Source: Actinoallomurus soli (GTDB taxonomy: Bacteria > Actinomycetota > Actinomycetes > Streptosporangiales > Streptosporangiaceae). Taken from it: DNA of 64,000 nt. A program made the translations under genes and the position numbers. The DNA is taken from contig NZ_JAMXMV010000009.1 of the NCBI RefSeq assembly GCF_024055715.1, positions 124,001-188,000 on the forward strand, in the 5' to 3' direction. Each line of letters opens with the position of its first letter. The first letter of the stretch is position 1. Under the pieces are notes generated by a model. The model did not search any database. It was not told the origin of the DNA and worked only from the letters and a program-made list of their open reading frames with translations. This document shows, in pieces, positions 27,644 through 36,387 of the stretch.

Positions 27644-27683
27644 CGCGGCCCTCGCCGGTGTCCGTCTCCCGGCGAGGGCCGCG
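27644..27683 (+). terminator. Intrinsic terminator of the GH1 operon
   Basis: CGCGGCCCTCGCCGG (27644-27658) is perfectly complementary to 27669-27683, a 15-bp stem with a 10-nt loop, 38 nt after the GH1 stop. Confidence 0.8.
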
Positions 27684-27689
27684 CCATCG

Positions 27690-27758
27690 CGAGCCGGGTA
27701 GGACCCGGAATCGAGCCGGGCAGGGACGCGGGCTCGCGAACCGGGTACGGACGCGGGA
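27690..27758. repeat. Three imperfect ~23-bp tandem repeats
   Basis: Related units with the core GA(G/A)CCGGG(T/C)A begin near 27690, 27712 and 27735, between the terminator and the next gene. They are GC-rich with no clear hairpin or coding function. Confidence 0.5.
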
Positions 27759-27809
27759 CGGCGCCGAAATTCGCGCCACGAGGCACCCGGTCCGGGTTAC
27801 GTTCGGGGC

Positions 27810-28469
27810 GTGGCGTGGGGAACCAGGATCGCAACGTTGGCGGCTTTGGCCGCGGGACCCGTACTGATCGCCGTGGGCGTGGCGCTGGGCGCCGGGCCCT
27901 TCGCCGACTTCGAGGCGTACGAGCGGGCACCGCTGTGCGGGTCGCCGCCACCGGCCGACACGGGTCACTGCGTCACACGGCTGCCGATGACCGTCATCAA
28001 GAAGTCCACGTACACGACCGAGGACCCGGACCCACCGGACCCGCCGCAGTTCCCGCAGCCGCCCCCACCGCCTCCGCCCCCGATGGGGCCGTTCCGGGTG
28101 GTCCTCCCGACCGCGGTGAGGCAGCGGGTCGTCGCCGCCTCGCGGACCACCCACTACAAGGTCACCGTGCGCACCGCGGACGGGCGGTACCACGACTTCG
28201 AGGTGGAGCACGGCTTCTACAAGGTGGCCGAGACGGGCACCACCGGCACCGCCGACATCTGGCACGGCCGCGTGGTACGGCTGCAGATCGGCACGCACGT
28301 CGACGACGAGTGGCCGGACTGGAAGCTGGGCATCCCGGTCTGCATCGTTCTGGCGGGGACGGTCGTGTTCGTCGTCGTGGTGATCCGCCTCATCAGGCGC
28401 CGCGTCCGTGAGCGGAGGCGCAGACGGCGCGGCTCCGGCTTTCAGGGCTCCCCATGGGGAGCTTGGTGA
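27810..28469 (+). CDS. Membrane protein with proline-rich external linker
   Basis: 219 aa from a GTG at 27810. One membrane span near the N-terminus (about 8-28), an outside region with DPDPPDPPQFPQPPPPPPPP (residues about 72-91), a folded stretch (HYKVTVRTADGRYHDFEVEH), and a second span near 176-198, then a very basic cytoplasmic tail (RLIRRRVRERRRRRR). It resembles small actinobacterial membrane proteins of unknown role with a DUF3592-like core. Its last 28 bp overlap the convergent WYL-regulator gene. Confidence 0.68.
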   Translation: MAWGTRIATLAALAAGPVLIAVGVALGAGPFADFEAYERAPLCGSPPPADTGHCVTRLPMTVIKKSTYTTEDPDPPDPPQFPQPPPPPPPPMGPFRVVLPTAVRQRVVAASRTTHYKVTVRTADGRYHDFEVEHGFYKVAETGTTGTADIWHGRVVRLQIGTHVDDEWPDWKLGIPVCIVLAGTVVFVVVVIRLIRRRVRERRRRRRGSGFQGSPWGAW

Positions 28470-29470
28470 GCCTGCCCGCCTCGGCGTGAATCGGACCGGT
28501 GGGTGATTCGGGCGGCATCGGCGTAGCGCGCGGCGAGGCGCGCGAACGCGGTGGCCAGCTCCGGCGGGCCGATGACCTCGACGTCGGCGTCGAAACGGCC
28601 GATCGCGGCGGCCAGACCGGTCCATGACCAGGAGCCGAGGGTGAGCCGGCAGCGGTCGGGGCCGAGTTCTTCGACGACTCCGTCCCGGGCGAAGGGGGCC
28701 ACGGCGGTGGCGGGAAGGTCGAGGACGACCTCCCCCCGGCAGGGCCAGTCGGTGGTGGTGCCGTCGGTGCCACGGAAACGGCCGGTGACGAAGGCGGACA
28801 CGCCGCCGGGGAGCTCGCGCGGGTTGAAGCGCGGGCCGGTGGGCGTGCGCGGGCGGATGCGGTCGACGCGGAAGGTGCGCCAGTCGTCGCGGTCGAGGTC
28901 CCAGGCGAGGAGGTACCAGCGGCCCTGCCAGGTGACCAGGTGGTGGGGCTGTGTTCTGCGGGGTCGCTCAGCGGGATCGGTGTGGTCGCGGCCGTAGTCG
29001 AAGCGAAGCTCCGCATGGGCGTGGATCGCGTTGCTCAGCTCCGTCAGGAGTCGCGGGTCGCCTGGTGAGGCGTCGTCGTTCTCGGGTGGCTGGACGGCGG
29101 TGATCCGGAGCATGTCGACGCGGTGGCGCAGACGGGGCGGCAGGACCTGGCGGATGGTGGCCAGGGCCCGTGTGGCGTCTTCGCCGATCGTGGTGTCGGC
29201 GGCCGCGGTCTGGAGCGCAACGGCCAGGGCGACGGCTTGGTCGTCGTCGAACAGCAGGGGCGGCAGCTGCGAGCCGGCCTCCAGGCGATAACCGCCGGAA
29301 GGCCCCTTGAAAGCCGCGATCGGATACCCGAGCTCCCGCAGGCGATCCACGTCACGGCGCACCGTGCGCGGGGTGACGTCGAGCCGCTCGGCGAGGTCGT
29401 CGCCGGACCAGTCACGGTGCATCTGAAGCAGGGAGAGCAGCGCGAGCAATCGCGACGAGGTCTTCTGCAT
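28442..29470 (-). CDS. WYL-domain transcriptional regulator (YafY type)
   Basis: 342 aa. An N-terminal winged helix-turn-helix (RLLALLSLLQMHRDWSGDDL, VTPRTVRRDVDRLRELGYPI) is followed by a WYL effector domain, with the diagnostic GRWYLLAWDLDRDDWRTFRV. Members sense nucleic-acid or small-molecule ligands and often control a neighbouring divergent gene, here a VOC-family protein. A GGACA-N5-TGTCC inverted repeat just upstream is a good candidate for its own operator. Confidence 0.9.
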   Translation of the reverse strand: MQKTSSRLLALLSLLQMHRDWSGDDLAERLDVTPRTVRRDVDRLRELGYPIAAFKGPSGGYRLEAGSQLPPLLFDDDQAVALAVALQTAAADTTIGEDATRALATIRQVLPPRLRHRVDMLRITAVQPPENDDASPGDPRLLTELSNAIHAHAELRFDYGRDHTDPAERPRRTQPHHLVTWQGRWYLLAWDLDRDDWRTFRVDRIRPRTPTGPRFNPRELPGGVSAFVTGRFRGTDGTTTDWPCRGEVVLDLPATAVAPFARDGVVEELGPDRCRLTLGSWSWTGLAAAIGRFDADVEVIGPPELATAFARLAARYADAARITHRSDSRRGGQAHQAPHGEP

Positions 29471-29493
29471 GGTCCCATTCTGCGCGGAGTACA

Positions 29494-29508
29494 GGACACA
29501 ACCTGTCC
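29494..29508. promoter_or_regulatory. Inverted repeat GGACA-N5-TGTCC in the WYL/VOC divergent region
   Basis: The arms at 29494-29498 and 29504-29508 are perfect; a second overlapping symmetry, ACAGG-N6-CCTGT, spans 29491-29506. It lies 24 bp from the WYL start codon, where binding would block its own promoter and possibly influence the divergent VOC gene. Confidence 0.5.
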
Positions 29509-29638
29509 GCTACCCCGGGAATGGTGGACACCAGAGCCGCCGGGGAGCATCGCCCCTGGTGGTCATGGGTCGCCGCGCCCGTGGGCTCTGTCGGGCCGGT
29601 GGCGCACCTCCGTGGAACCGAAGGCAAGGAGCAAGGAC

Positions 29639-30061
29639 ATGTCCGTCACCACCACCACTCACCTGAACTTCCGGGGCACCGCGCGTGAGGCGCTCGACTT
29701 CTACCAGTCCGTGTTCGGCGGGCGCACCGTCGCCGTCACGTACAAGGACGCCGGCGCCGTGCAGAACGAGAACGAGGCGGACTGGGTGATGTGGGGCGAG
29801 GTCGTCGGCGACAACGGCTTCCACGTGATGGCCTACGACGCGCCCTCCCAGCTGCCCTGGAGCCAGGGTGACGACCCGTTCTTCGTGTCCGTACGCGGCG
29901 ATGACGCCGACGAGATCAGCGCCTTGTGGCGGAAGCTGGCGGAGGGCTCGACGGTGGTGCGCCCCCTGGAGGCGGCGCAGTGGGCGCCGCTGTACGGCAT
30001 GCTCACCGACCGCTTCGGCGTGACCTGGGTCCTCGACGTCGCCGCTCCGTACAACGGCTGA
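29639..30061 (+). CDS. VOC-family protein (PhnB/glyoxalase-like)
   Basis: 140 aa from the ATG at 29639, with AAGGAGCAAGGA upstream. The N-terminal TTTHLNFRGTAREALDFYQS and the C-terminal LYGMLTDRFGVTWVLDV match the PhnB/3-demethylubiquinone-9 methyltransferase-like branch of the vicinal-oxygen-chelate fold. Such proteins next to WYL/YafY regulators are common, and the pair is usually of unknown function. It could bind a small toxin or metabolite. Confidence 0.85.
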   Translation: MSVTTTTHLNFRGTAREALDFYQSVFGGRTVAVTYKDAGAVQNENEADWVMWGEVVGDNGFHVMAYDAPSQLPWSQGDDPFFVSVRGDDADEISALWRKLAEGSTVVRPLEAAQWAPLYGMLTDRFGVTWVLDVAAPYNG

Positions 30062-30088
30062 GCGACCGGCCAGACGCAGAAGAACTCC

Positions 30089-30120
30089 CCCGGGCCGCCG
30101 CGTCCCCGCGGCGGCCCGGG
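30089..30120 (+). terminator. Intrinsic terminator after the VOC gene
   Basis: CCCGGGCCGCCGCG (30089-30102) pairs perfectly with 30107-30120 around a TCCC loop, giving a 14-bp stem 27 nt past the stop. Confidence 0.82.
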
Positions 30121-30149
30121 CATGACGAACCGGAAGGGAACGGGTCACC

Positions 30150-31175
30150 GTGCGAATGCGACAGCTGGGACGTACCGGCATCGAGGTCAGCGCCTACTGC
30201 CTGGGCACCATGATGTTCGGGACGGGCAATCCCGACCACGACGACTGCGTGCGCATGATCCACCGGGCGCTCGACGCGGGCATCAACTTCCTCGACACCG
30301 CCGACGTGTACGGCTACAGCGCGACCGAGGAGATCGTCGGCAAGGCCCTGAAGGGGCGCCGCGACGAGGTGGTGCTGGCCACCAAGTTCAACGGCCCGAT
30401 GGGCGAGGGCCCCAACCGCGGGGGCAGCTCACGCCGCTGGATCATGACCGCGGTCGAGGACTCACTGCGACGGTTGCGGACCGACCACATCGACCTCTAC
30501 CAGATCCACCACCCGGACCCGCACACGGACATCGAGGAGACCCTCTCCGCGCTCTCCGACCTGGTGCGCGCCGGAAAGGTCCGCGCGATCGGCTCCTCCA
30601 ACCTGCCGGCCTCGCAGATCGTCGAGGCCCAGTGGGTGTCCGAGCGGCGCGGACTGCACCGGCTGCGCACCGAGCAGCCCACCTACTCCATCCTCAACCG
30701 CGGCATCGAGCGGGAGGTCCTGCCGGCCTGCCGCCGCTACGGCATGGGCGTCCTCGTGTGGAGCCCGCTGGCCATGGGCCTGCTGACCGGCCGCTACCGC
30801 AAGGGCACCGCGCCGAACGACGCCCGCATGCGGTGGGTCCCCCGGCACCTCACCGACGAGAACAAGCTCGACGCCGTCGAACGACTCCTGCCCATCGCCG
30901 ACGAGGCCGGTGTCTCCCTCACCCACCTGGCCATGGCCTTCGCCGTCGGCCACCCGGACGTCACGTCCGCGATCATCGGCCCGCGCACCATGGAGCACCT
31001 GGACGACCTGATCGCGGGTGCGACCGTCACCCTCGGCGACGACGTCCTCGACCGGATCGACGCGATCGTCCCGCCCGGCGCCGATCTCGGCCCCCTGGAC
31101 GTCTCCTACACCCCGCCCTCCCTCACCCGGCCCGGACTGCGCCGCCGTCCGGTCGGCGAGCGGTCCGCGGCCTGA
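30150..31175 (+). CDS. Aldo-keto reductase
   Basis: 341 aa from a GTG at 30150. AKR barrel motifs are present: MRMRQLGRTGIEVSAYCLGT, the catalytic Asp and Tyr in INFLDTADVYGYS, Lys in VVLATKFNGPMG, and His in LYQIHHPDPHTDIEE. The PLAMGLLTGRYRKG loop places it with NADPH-linked bacterial AKRs of the YakC/Tas type. It is followed after only 6 bp by a DNA-glycosylase-like gene, so the two are probably co-transcribed. Substrate unknown. Confidence 0.88.
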   Translation: MRMRQLGRTGIEVSAYCLGTMMFGTGNPDHDDCVRMIHRALDAGINFLDTADVYGYSATEEIVGKALKGRRDEVVLATKFNGPMGEGPNRGGSSRRWIMTAVEDSLRRLRTDHIDLYQIHHPDPHTDIEETLSALSDLVRAGKVRAIGSSNLPASQIVEAQWVSERRGLHRLRTEQPTYSILNRGIEREVLPACRRYGMGVLVWSPLAMGLLTGRYRKGTAPNDARMRWVPRHLTDENKLDAVERLLPIADEAGVSLTHLAMAFAVGHPDVTSAIIGPRTMEHLDDLIAGATVTLGDDVLDRIDAIVPPGADLGPLDVSYTPPSLTRPGLRRRPVGERSAA

Positions 31176-31181
31176 GCGCCC

Positions 31182-32282
31182 ATGACCGTCCTCAGCGCCC
31201 GCGCCCTGGGCCGCGCGACCCTCGCCCGCCAGTACCTGCTCGAGCGCGCGGACACCCCGGCCCGTGACGCCGTGGCGCACCTGTGCGGCCTGCAGGCGCA
31301 GGAACCCCAGGAACCGTTCACCGGCCTGTGGTCCCGTCTGCGCGCTTTCAAGCCGGAGGAACTGGACGAGGCGCTGACGGACCGGACGGTCGTCCGTACG
31401 CACCTGATGCGCCGCACCGTCCACCTGGTCACCGCCGACGACGCGCTGGCCTGGCGGGCCCGCCATGACGCCATGCTGCGGCAGCGGGTGACGGCCACCT
31501 ACCGGCGTGAACTCGCGGGCATCGACCTGGACGAGGTGGCCGCGGCCGGGCGCGCGGTCATGGCCGACGGCCGGCCCCGTACCATGGCCGACCTCGTCCG
31601 CGCGCTCGAGGACCGCTGGCCCGGCCCGCCGCGCCGGGTCCTGGGCGAGCTCCTCGTCGCGGCCCTCATCCCGATGGTCCAGCTCCCGCCGCGCGGCCTG
31701 TGGCACACGACCGCCGGGGTGCGGAACCTGCCCCTGGCCGCCTGGGTCGGGCGTGAGATCGCCCCGCCGTCCGCCGACCCGGGCGATCCGGTCGGGCAGC
31801 AACTGGTACGGCGTTACCTCGCCGCCTACGGGCCCGCCGCCACCGCGGACCTCCGCGCCTGGTGCGGTCTCGCCGGTCTTCCCGCCGCCGTCGAGGCCCT
31901 CCGTGAGCGGCTCGTCGTCTTCCGCGACGAACGCGGCCGTGAACTTCTCGACCTGCCCGACGCGCCACGCCCGTCTCCGGACACGCCCGCCCCCGTCCGG
32001 TTCCTCCCGGCCTTCGACAACGCGATCCTCGGCTACCACGACCGCGGCCGCATCATCGACGACGCCCACCGCGGTCTGTCCGTCGCCGGCCGGCGCGCCG
32101 TGCTCGTCGACGGACGCGTCGCCGCCCCCTGGACCGTACGCGACCGGCGGATCCGCGTGACGCCGCTGCGGCCCCTCTCCGTCCCGGAGCGAGAGGCCGT
32201 CGGTGAGGAGGCCCACGACCTCGCCGCCTTCCTGGACGAGGGCGTCGACCGCGTCGAGATCACCGCCCATGCCGACCGCTGA
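31182..32282 (+). CDS. AlkZ-like winged-helix DNA glycosylase (HTH_42 family)
   Basis: 366 aa. The protein belongs to the HTH_42 (winged helix DNA-binding) family, seen in LLERADTPARDAVAHLCGLQ, RTHLMRRTVHLVTADDALAW and the C-terminal FLPAFDNAILGYHDRGRII. The QAQ at residues 38-40 sits at the position of the catalytic QxQ motif of AlkZ, the azinomycin-resistance glycosylase that unhooks interstrand crosslinks; E. coli YcaQ has QxD instead. It is likely a base-excision enzyme for bulky or crosslinked N7-alkyl-purines, although most family members are untested. It follows the aldo-keto reductase by 6 bp. Confidence 0.8.
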   Translation: MTVLSARALGRATLARQYLLERADTPARDAVAHLCGLQAQEPQEPFTGLWSRLRAFKPEELDEALTDRTVVRTHLMRRTVHLVTADDALAWRARHDAMLRQRVTATYRRELAGIDLDEVAAAGRAVMADGRPRTMADLVRALEDRWPGPPRRVLGELLVAALIPMVQLPPRGLWHTTAGVRNLPLAAWVGREIAPPSADPGDPVGQQLVRRYLAAYGPAATADLRAWCGLAGLPAAVEALRERLVVFRDERGRELLDLPDAPRPSPDTPAPVRFLPAFDNAILGYHDRGRIIDDAHRGLSVAGRRAVLVDGRVAAPWTVRDRRIRVTPLRPLSVPEREAVGEEAHDLAAFLDEGVDRVEITAHADR

Positions 32283-32337
32283 GCGCGTGCGTCGGCCGAG
32301 GGTCGCCGCGCTCGCGGGCCGCGGCGCGAGCGCGGGA

Positions 32338-32368
32338 GGGCCCGCGCGGCTGGATGCCGCGCGGGCCC
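32338..32368. terminator. Bidirectional hairpin between convergent genes
   Basis: GGGCCCGCGCGGC (32338-32350) pairs perfectly with 32356-32368 over a 5-nt loop. It lies between the glycosylase gene and the stop of the opposite-strand secreted-protein gene and can serve both. Confidence 0.8.
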
Positions 32369-32389
32369 GGAGTGGCAGGGGCCGGCGGG

Positions 32390-34585
32390 TCAGGGGTAGC
32401 TGACCACGTCGACCGGGGTGGTCGCGGTGCCCTGGGCGGCGCCGCCGGTGTTGTTGATGACGTGGTCGATCGTGCCGTTGCCGCCGAGGGACACGGTCAG
32501 CAGGTCGTGGAACTTCACGCCGGAGGTGTTCGGCGCCTCGAAGGCGTGCGCCGCGTGGATCGAGGGATCGACGTTGAAGTAGCAGTAGCTGCCGAGACCC
32601 CACCCTTCGTGGGTCGTGACGTTCGCCCCCACCTTGTAGGCGGCGTAGCCGTTGGTGGAGCCGTTCATCCAGGCGGCCTGGTTCGGCGGGTCGTACGGCA
32701 TCTCGTTCTGGAAGAAGAACGTCTTGCCGCGCTCGCCGTTCCAGACGACCTCGTACTTCTGGTAGTGCTCGACGAACAGGCCGTACGCCGTCACGTCGTT
32801 GCCGTTGACGATCAGGCCGGTGTCGGCGGTGTTGCTCGTCCAGCCGACGCCGGAGCCGTGATCGGCCCGCCAGGCCCAGATGTGGTCGATGATCGCGTTG
32901 TTGCTGTTGACGACCAGGCTGTTGGTGGCCTTGCCCACGCCCGCGCCGCCGATCCGGAAGAACACGTCCTGAATCGAGGTCGGGTCGGCGGAGTGGTCGG
33001 CCGTGGACCCGCTCGGCCCGACCTGCAGCAGGTTGGGCGAGTTGGTCGCGCCGGCGTCGAACAGCAGGCCGGCGATCTTCACGCCGTTGACGTCGGCGAC
33101 GGACATCGGCGTGACGCCGTTCTGCGGCACCAGCGTGGCGTAACCGAGGCCGAGGACGACCGTGTCCGCGCGGGTCACGTTGAGCGTCTGGTCGATGGTG
33201 TAGACACCCGGGGTGAACAGCAGGTTGAGACCCTGGGCCAGCGCCTGGTTGAGGGTCGCCGCGCTGTCGGACGGATGGGCGACGTAGAACTGGGTCAGCG
33301 GGATCGACGAGCCGGGCGTGCTGCCGCCGCTCCAGGTCGTGCCCTGGGTGTTCTGCCGCAGCGACGGCACGAACACGCGGTACGCGCCGGAGGAGTCGAC
33401 GTACAGGAACGGCTTCTCCCGCGTCACCGGCGCGTTCGCCACGGTCGTGTACGGCGGGTTCGGGAAGCTCTGCGCCGGTGCGCCCGCGACGCCGGTGAAC
33501 ACCATGTTCCACACGCCGTTCAGCCAGCCGCCGATCTGGCTGTTGCGGGTGAACCACTGCTGCTGGGAGTACGGCTGCACCTGGCCGTCGACCTTGGTGT
33601 CGGCGATGTAGCCGCCGCTGGCCCAGCCGTAGCCGGTCGGGGCGAGATTCAGGTCGCCCTTGATGTGCATGCGGCGGAACGGCGCGGCCTGCGAGACCGC
33701 CCAGCGGTCGGACCCGCCAGTGGGCTGCACCGCCATGTTCTCCGCGGAGCGCCAGAAGTTCTGGGTGGCGTTCCCGTTCATCCAGCCGGCGTCGACGTTC
33801 ACCGAGCCGTTGATGGTGACGTCGTCGGGGTTCGCGCCGAGCCCGGCGATGGAGGTGTAGAAGCCGATGTTGGCGTTGACGTTGTAGCTGCCCGGCTTGA
33901 ACAGCAGCGCGTACCGCTGGCTGCCGAACTGGTTGCTCTCCTGCTGGCTGAACACGCTGTCGAGCCGGCTCTGGATGGTGGCCGACGACATCGACGGGTC
34001 GAACACGTACACGTTGGGACCGAGGTCGCCGCCTCCGGGGAGCGTGCCGCCTCCCCCGCTCGCGGTGTGGACGACGAACTCCCAGAGCGAGTAGCCGTAA
34101 CCGGTGGTGCGGGCGGTGCCGTACATGCGAATGTAGCGGCCGGTGCCGCTGACGTTCAGCGTCTCGGTGCCGCCCTGACCCGTCGTGGTGGAGTAGATGG
34201 TGGTCCAGGTGTTCCCGTCGGACGAGGTCTGGATCTGGTACGCCTTGCCGGCGGCCGTCTCCCACTGCAGCACCACCTGGCAGATGGACTGCGAGGAGCC
34301 GAGGTCGACCTGAAGCCACTGCGGGTCGCTGAAGGCGCTGGACCAACGGGTGCCGGTGTCGCCGTCGACCGCGTTGGAGGCGGGGGTGCCGGAGTTCTCG
34401 GTGGAGGACGCGGTGGCGGGGCGGCCCTGGGCGGCGTTGGCGGTGCCGCAGGTCGCGGCACGCGAGGTCGGCGCGAGGGCGACGAACAGGCCGGTGAGGA
34501 GGGCGATGACCGCGGCGATCGAGATCGGCGACTGCCGATGGGACCGGGGTCGGGTCCGGCCACCTGGGACGAAAGCGGGTTTCAT
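32390..34585 (-). CDS. Secreted discoidin (CBM32-like) plus beta-helix protein
   Basis: 731 aa from the ATG at 34585 (GGGAGA 6 nt before). A long basic signal peptide (membrane segment ISIAAVIALLTGLFVAL) leads to a F5/8-type C/discoidin domain, residues about 45-175 (ASNAVDGDTGTRWSSAFSDP, WLQVDLGSSQSICQVVLQW). A Gly-rich linker follows, then a large domain with NVYVFDPSMSSATIQSRLD and repeated short strands and Asn ladders typical of a right-handed beta-helix (pectate-lyase-like). Relatives are often labelled adenylyl cyclase in databases, which the sequence does not support. It probably binds and cleaves or modifies a polysaccharide; the CAZy family cannot be set by eye. Its promoter resembles the GUS and sugar-importer promoters. 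Confidence 0.75.
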   Translation of the reverse strand: MKPAFVPGGRTRPRSHRQSPISIAAVIALLTGLFVALAPTSRAATCGTANAAQGRPATASSTENSGTPASNAVDGDTGTRWSSAFSDPQWLQVDLGSSQSICQVVLQWETAAGKAYQIQTSSDGNTWTTIYSTTTGQGGTETLNVSGTGRYIRMYGTARTTGYGYSLWEFVVHTASGGGGTLPGGGDLGPNVYVFDPSMSSATIQSRLDSVFSQQESNQFGSQRYALLFKPGSYNVNANIGFYTSIAGLGANPDDVTINGSVNVDAGWMNGNATQNFWRSAENMAVQPTGGSDRWAVSQAAPFRRMHIKGDLNLAPTGYGWASGGYIADTKVDGQVQPYSQQQWFTRNSQIGGWLNGVWNMVFTGVAGAPAQSFPNPPYTTVANAPVTREKPFLYVDSSGAYRVFVPSLRQNTQGTTWSGGSTPGSSIPLTQFYVAHPSDSAATLNQALAQGLNLLFTPGVYTIDQTLNVTRADTVVLGLGYATLVPQNGVTPMSVADVNGVKIAGLLFDAGATNSPNLLQVGPSGSTADHSADPTSIQDVFFRIGGAGVGKATNSLVVNSNNAIIDHIWAWRADHGSGVGWTSNTADTGLIVNGNDVTAYGLFVEHYQKYEVVWNGERGKTFFFQNEMPYDPPNQAAWMNGSTNGYAAYKVGANVTTHEGWGLGSYCYFNVDPSIHAAHAFEAPNTSGVKFHDLLTVSLGGNGTIDHVINNTGGAAQGTATTPVDVVSYP

Positions 34586-34673
34586 GAACGTCTCCCGGTT
34601 GCGGGGGCGGGGAGGAGAGGACGCGTGCGGCGCCGTCGGCGCACGCGTCGAGGCGGGGCCCATTGCTACAGGG

Positions 34674-34718
34674 CTTAATTAATGACGTGATTTAACCTCG
34701 GGGGTCGCAGCTCGTCAA
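34674..34718 (-). promoter_or_regulatory. Promoter-operator of the beta-helix gene (putative ROK box 3)
   Basis: On the minus strand TTGACG (34718-34713) and TTAAAT (34695-34690) are spaced by exactly 17 bp. TTAAATCACGTCATTAATTA continues the -10 and matches TTAAATCATGCC...ATTA of the two sites at 21143 and 23011. The TTAATTAA palindrome at its end is a common element of actinobacterial ROK operators. The divergent ROK gene starts 73 bp away. Confidence 0.65.
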
Positions 34719-34790
34719 GGCCGCGTAACACCCGCCCGCGCGGCTTTTCGAGTGCTTGTTATAAGATCTGAACTAATCGGGGAGGTCGGT

Positions 34791-36020
34791 ATGCGGGAGC
34801 ACGTCACACCAGAACGACGGCGAGGCACGGTGCGTGACCTCCGTCGCGACAACCGGTCGGTCCTGCTCTGGTCGCTCTACTTCGACCAGCCCTGCACGCG
34901 CCAGGAGCTCAGCCGGGCGACCGGCCTGTCCCCCGCGTCGGTCAGCAACGTCGTCCGTGAGCTGATCGAGGAGGGCGTCGTCGCCGAGGCCGGCGCGGTC
35001 GACTCCGACGGCGGCCGCCCGCGCGTCCTGCTCCGCATGAACAGCGACTACGGGTACGTCATCGGAGTGGACGTCGGCGAGACCCGCGTCCGCGTCGAGC
35101 TGTTCGACCTCGCGATGAACGAGCGCGCCAGGGCCGACTTCCCGCTGGACCCGCGGGAGCACGGCGTCACGACGATCGTCGAGCGCATCCTGGAGGGCCT
35201 GTCCGCCGTGCTCTCCGACGCGGACGTCGACGCCTCGTCGGTGCTCGGCGTCGGCATCGGCGTCCCGGGCGTCGTCGAGCAGGGTGACGAGGTGCTCGTG
35301 CACGGCCAGACGTACGGCTGGGAGGGCGTCCCCCTGGAGCGCCTGCTGCGCGCCGGGACCGACCTGCCGCTGCACATCGACAACGGCGCCAACACGATGG
35401 GCCGCGCCGAGATGTGGTTCGGCGCGGGCCAGGGCGCCCAGCACGCGGTCGTCTGCCTGATCGGCTCGGGCGTCGGCGCGAGCATCATCGCGCACGGCCG
35501 GACCCACCGCGGATCCACGTCCAGCGCCGGCGAGTGGGGCCACACCACCATCGTGGTGGGCGGGCGCGGGTGCCGGTGCGGCTCGGCGGGCTGCCTGGAG
35601 GCGTACGTCGGCGCCGAGGCCGTCCTGGACCGCTACGGGAGGATCCCCGGCCAGGACGAGGAGTCGGCGCTGGCCGCCCTGCTCGACGCGGCCACCCGAG
35701 GGCAGGAGGAGGCCGCGCACGTCCTGGACGAGACCGCGTTGTACCTCGGCGTCGGCCTCGCCGACCTGATCAACCTCTTCAACCCCGAGCGGATCATCCT
35801 CGGCGGCTGGGCCGGCCTCCTGCTCGGCGAGCGGCTGCTGCCGGCCATCCGCGACGCCGCCCGGCGCAACTCCCTCAAGCACGCCTTCTCCGAGACGTCG
35901 ATCGAGCTGGGCCGCCTGGGCCCGGAGGCCGTGGCCCTGGGCGCCGCGACCCTCCCCATCGAACTCTTCCTCAACGGCGCCCCGCTGTCCGTCACGGACC
36001 GCCACCGCTCCGCCGGCTGA
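34791..36020 (+). CDS. ROK-family transcriptional repressor (NagC/XylR-like)
   Basis: 409 aa from the ATG at 34791 (GGGGAGG 5 nt upstream). A winged helix-turn-helix (FDQPCTRQELSRATGLSPAS, VSNVVRELIEEGVV) precedes a sugar-kinase-like ROK fold. The zinc site is complete: GEWGHTTIVVGGRGCRCGSAGC. The kinase site reads HIDNGANTM where active ROK kinases have (E)NDANA, so the catalytic Asp is replaced by Gly and it should only bind sugar. It is divergent from the beta-helix gene, whose promoter carries a box shared with the GUS and sugar-importer operons. Confidence 0.92.
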   Translation: MREHVTPERRRGTVRDLRRDNRSVLLWSLYFDQPCTRQELSRATGLSPASVSNVVRELIEEGVVAEAGAVDSDGGRPRVLLRMNSDYGYVIGVDVGETRVRVELFDLAMNERARADFPLDPREHGVTTIVERILEGLSAVLSDADVDASSVLGVGIGVPGVVEQGDEVLVHGQTYGWEGVPLERLLRAGTDLPLHIDNGANTMGRAEMWFGAGQGAQHAVVCLIGSGVGASIIAHGRTHRGSTSSAGEWGHTTIVVGGRGCRCGSAGCLEAYVGAEAVLDRYGRIPGQDEESALAALLDAATRGQEEAAHVLDETALYLGVGLADLINLFNPERIILGGWAGLLLGERLLPAIRDAARRNSLKHAFSETSIELGRLGPEAVALGAATLPIELFLNGAPLSVTDRHRSAG

Positions 36021-36387
36021 CGAAGGATCAAAAGGCGAGGGGTTCGGACCCGGCCGTCTCCGGCGTCAGGGAGCCGGGCTGACGGCGCTCGCGGCGTTCG
36101 CGTCCGAGACCGGCTGCTTCGGGTCCCGCGCCCCGCGCGCCATGCCCGACTCTGGGGTCCGCACCGTGGCTGCGATGCCGGCGCAATCGCGCGCCGAGGG
36201 AGCAGGGCACCGCGATCCCTGGCGTCTGCTGTTCCCTGAAGACACCACACGCCGGGATGACGGGCTCGAAGCCCCGTCGACGACCGGGACCGGCGAGCGG
36301 CCGACCGGCCGCGCTCTGCCGGTCGGCCACGGGTGGCGCGCAGCGATGACGCCGTGGAACGCGTCATGCCACCGGCCAACGATGTGA
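36021..36387. other. Intergenic stretch without recognised genes
   Basis: Both strands were read and no frame with a ribosome site or family motif was found. Some short open frames exist but show random composition. Base composition is slightly less GC-rich than the flanks. The promoter of the next gene begins at its right end. Confidence 0.6.

Noticed and set aside
30462-34346. Very long minus-strand open frame (1294 codons) across the AKR, glycosylase and beta-helix genes
   Set aside because: It is an antisense or shifted shadow of three real genes; composition is Arg/Gly-rich and no domain or ribosome site is present.
32390-34585. Adenylyl cyclase, a label often given to relatives of this protein
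   Set aside because: No cyclase catalytic motif is visible; the sequence shows a discoidin domain and a beta-helix.
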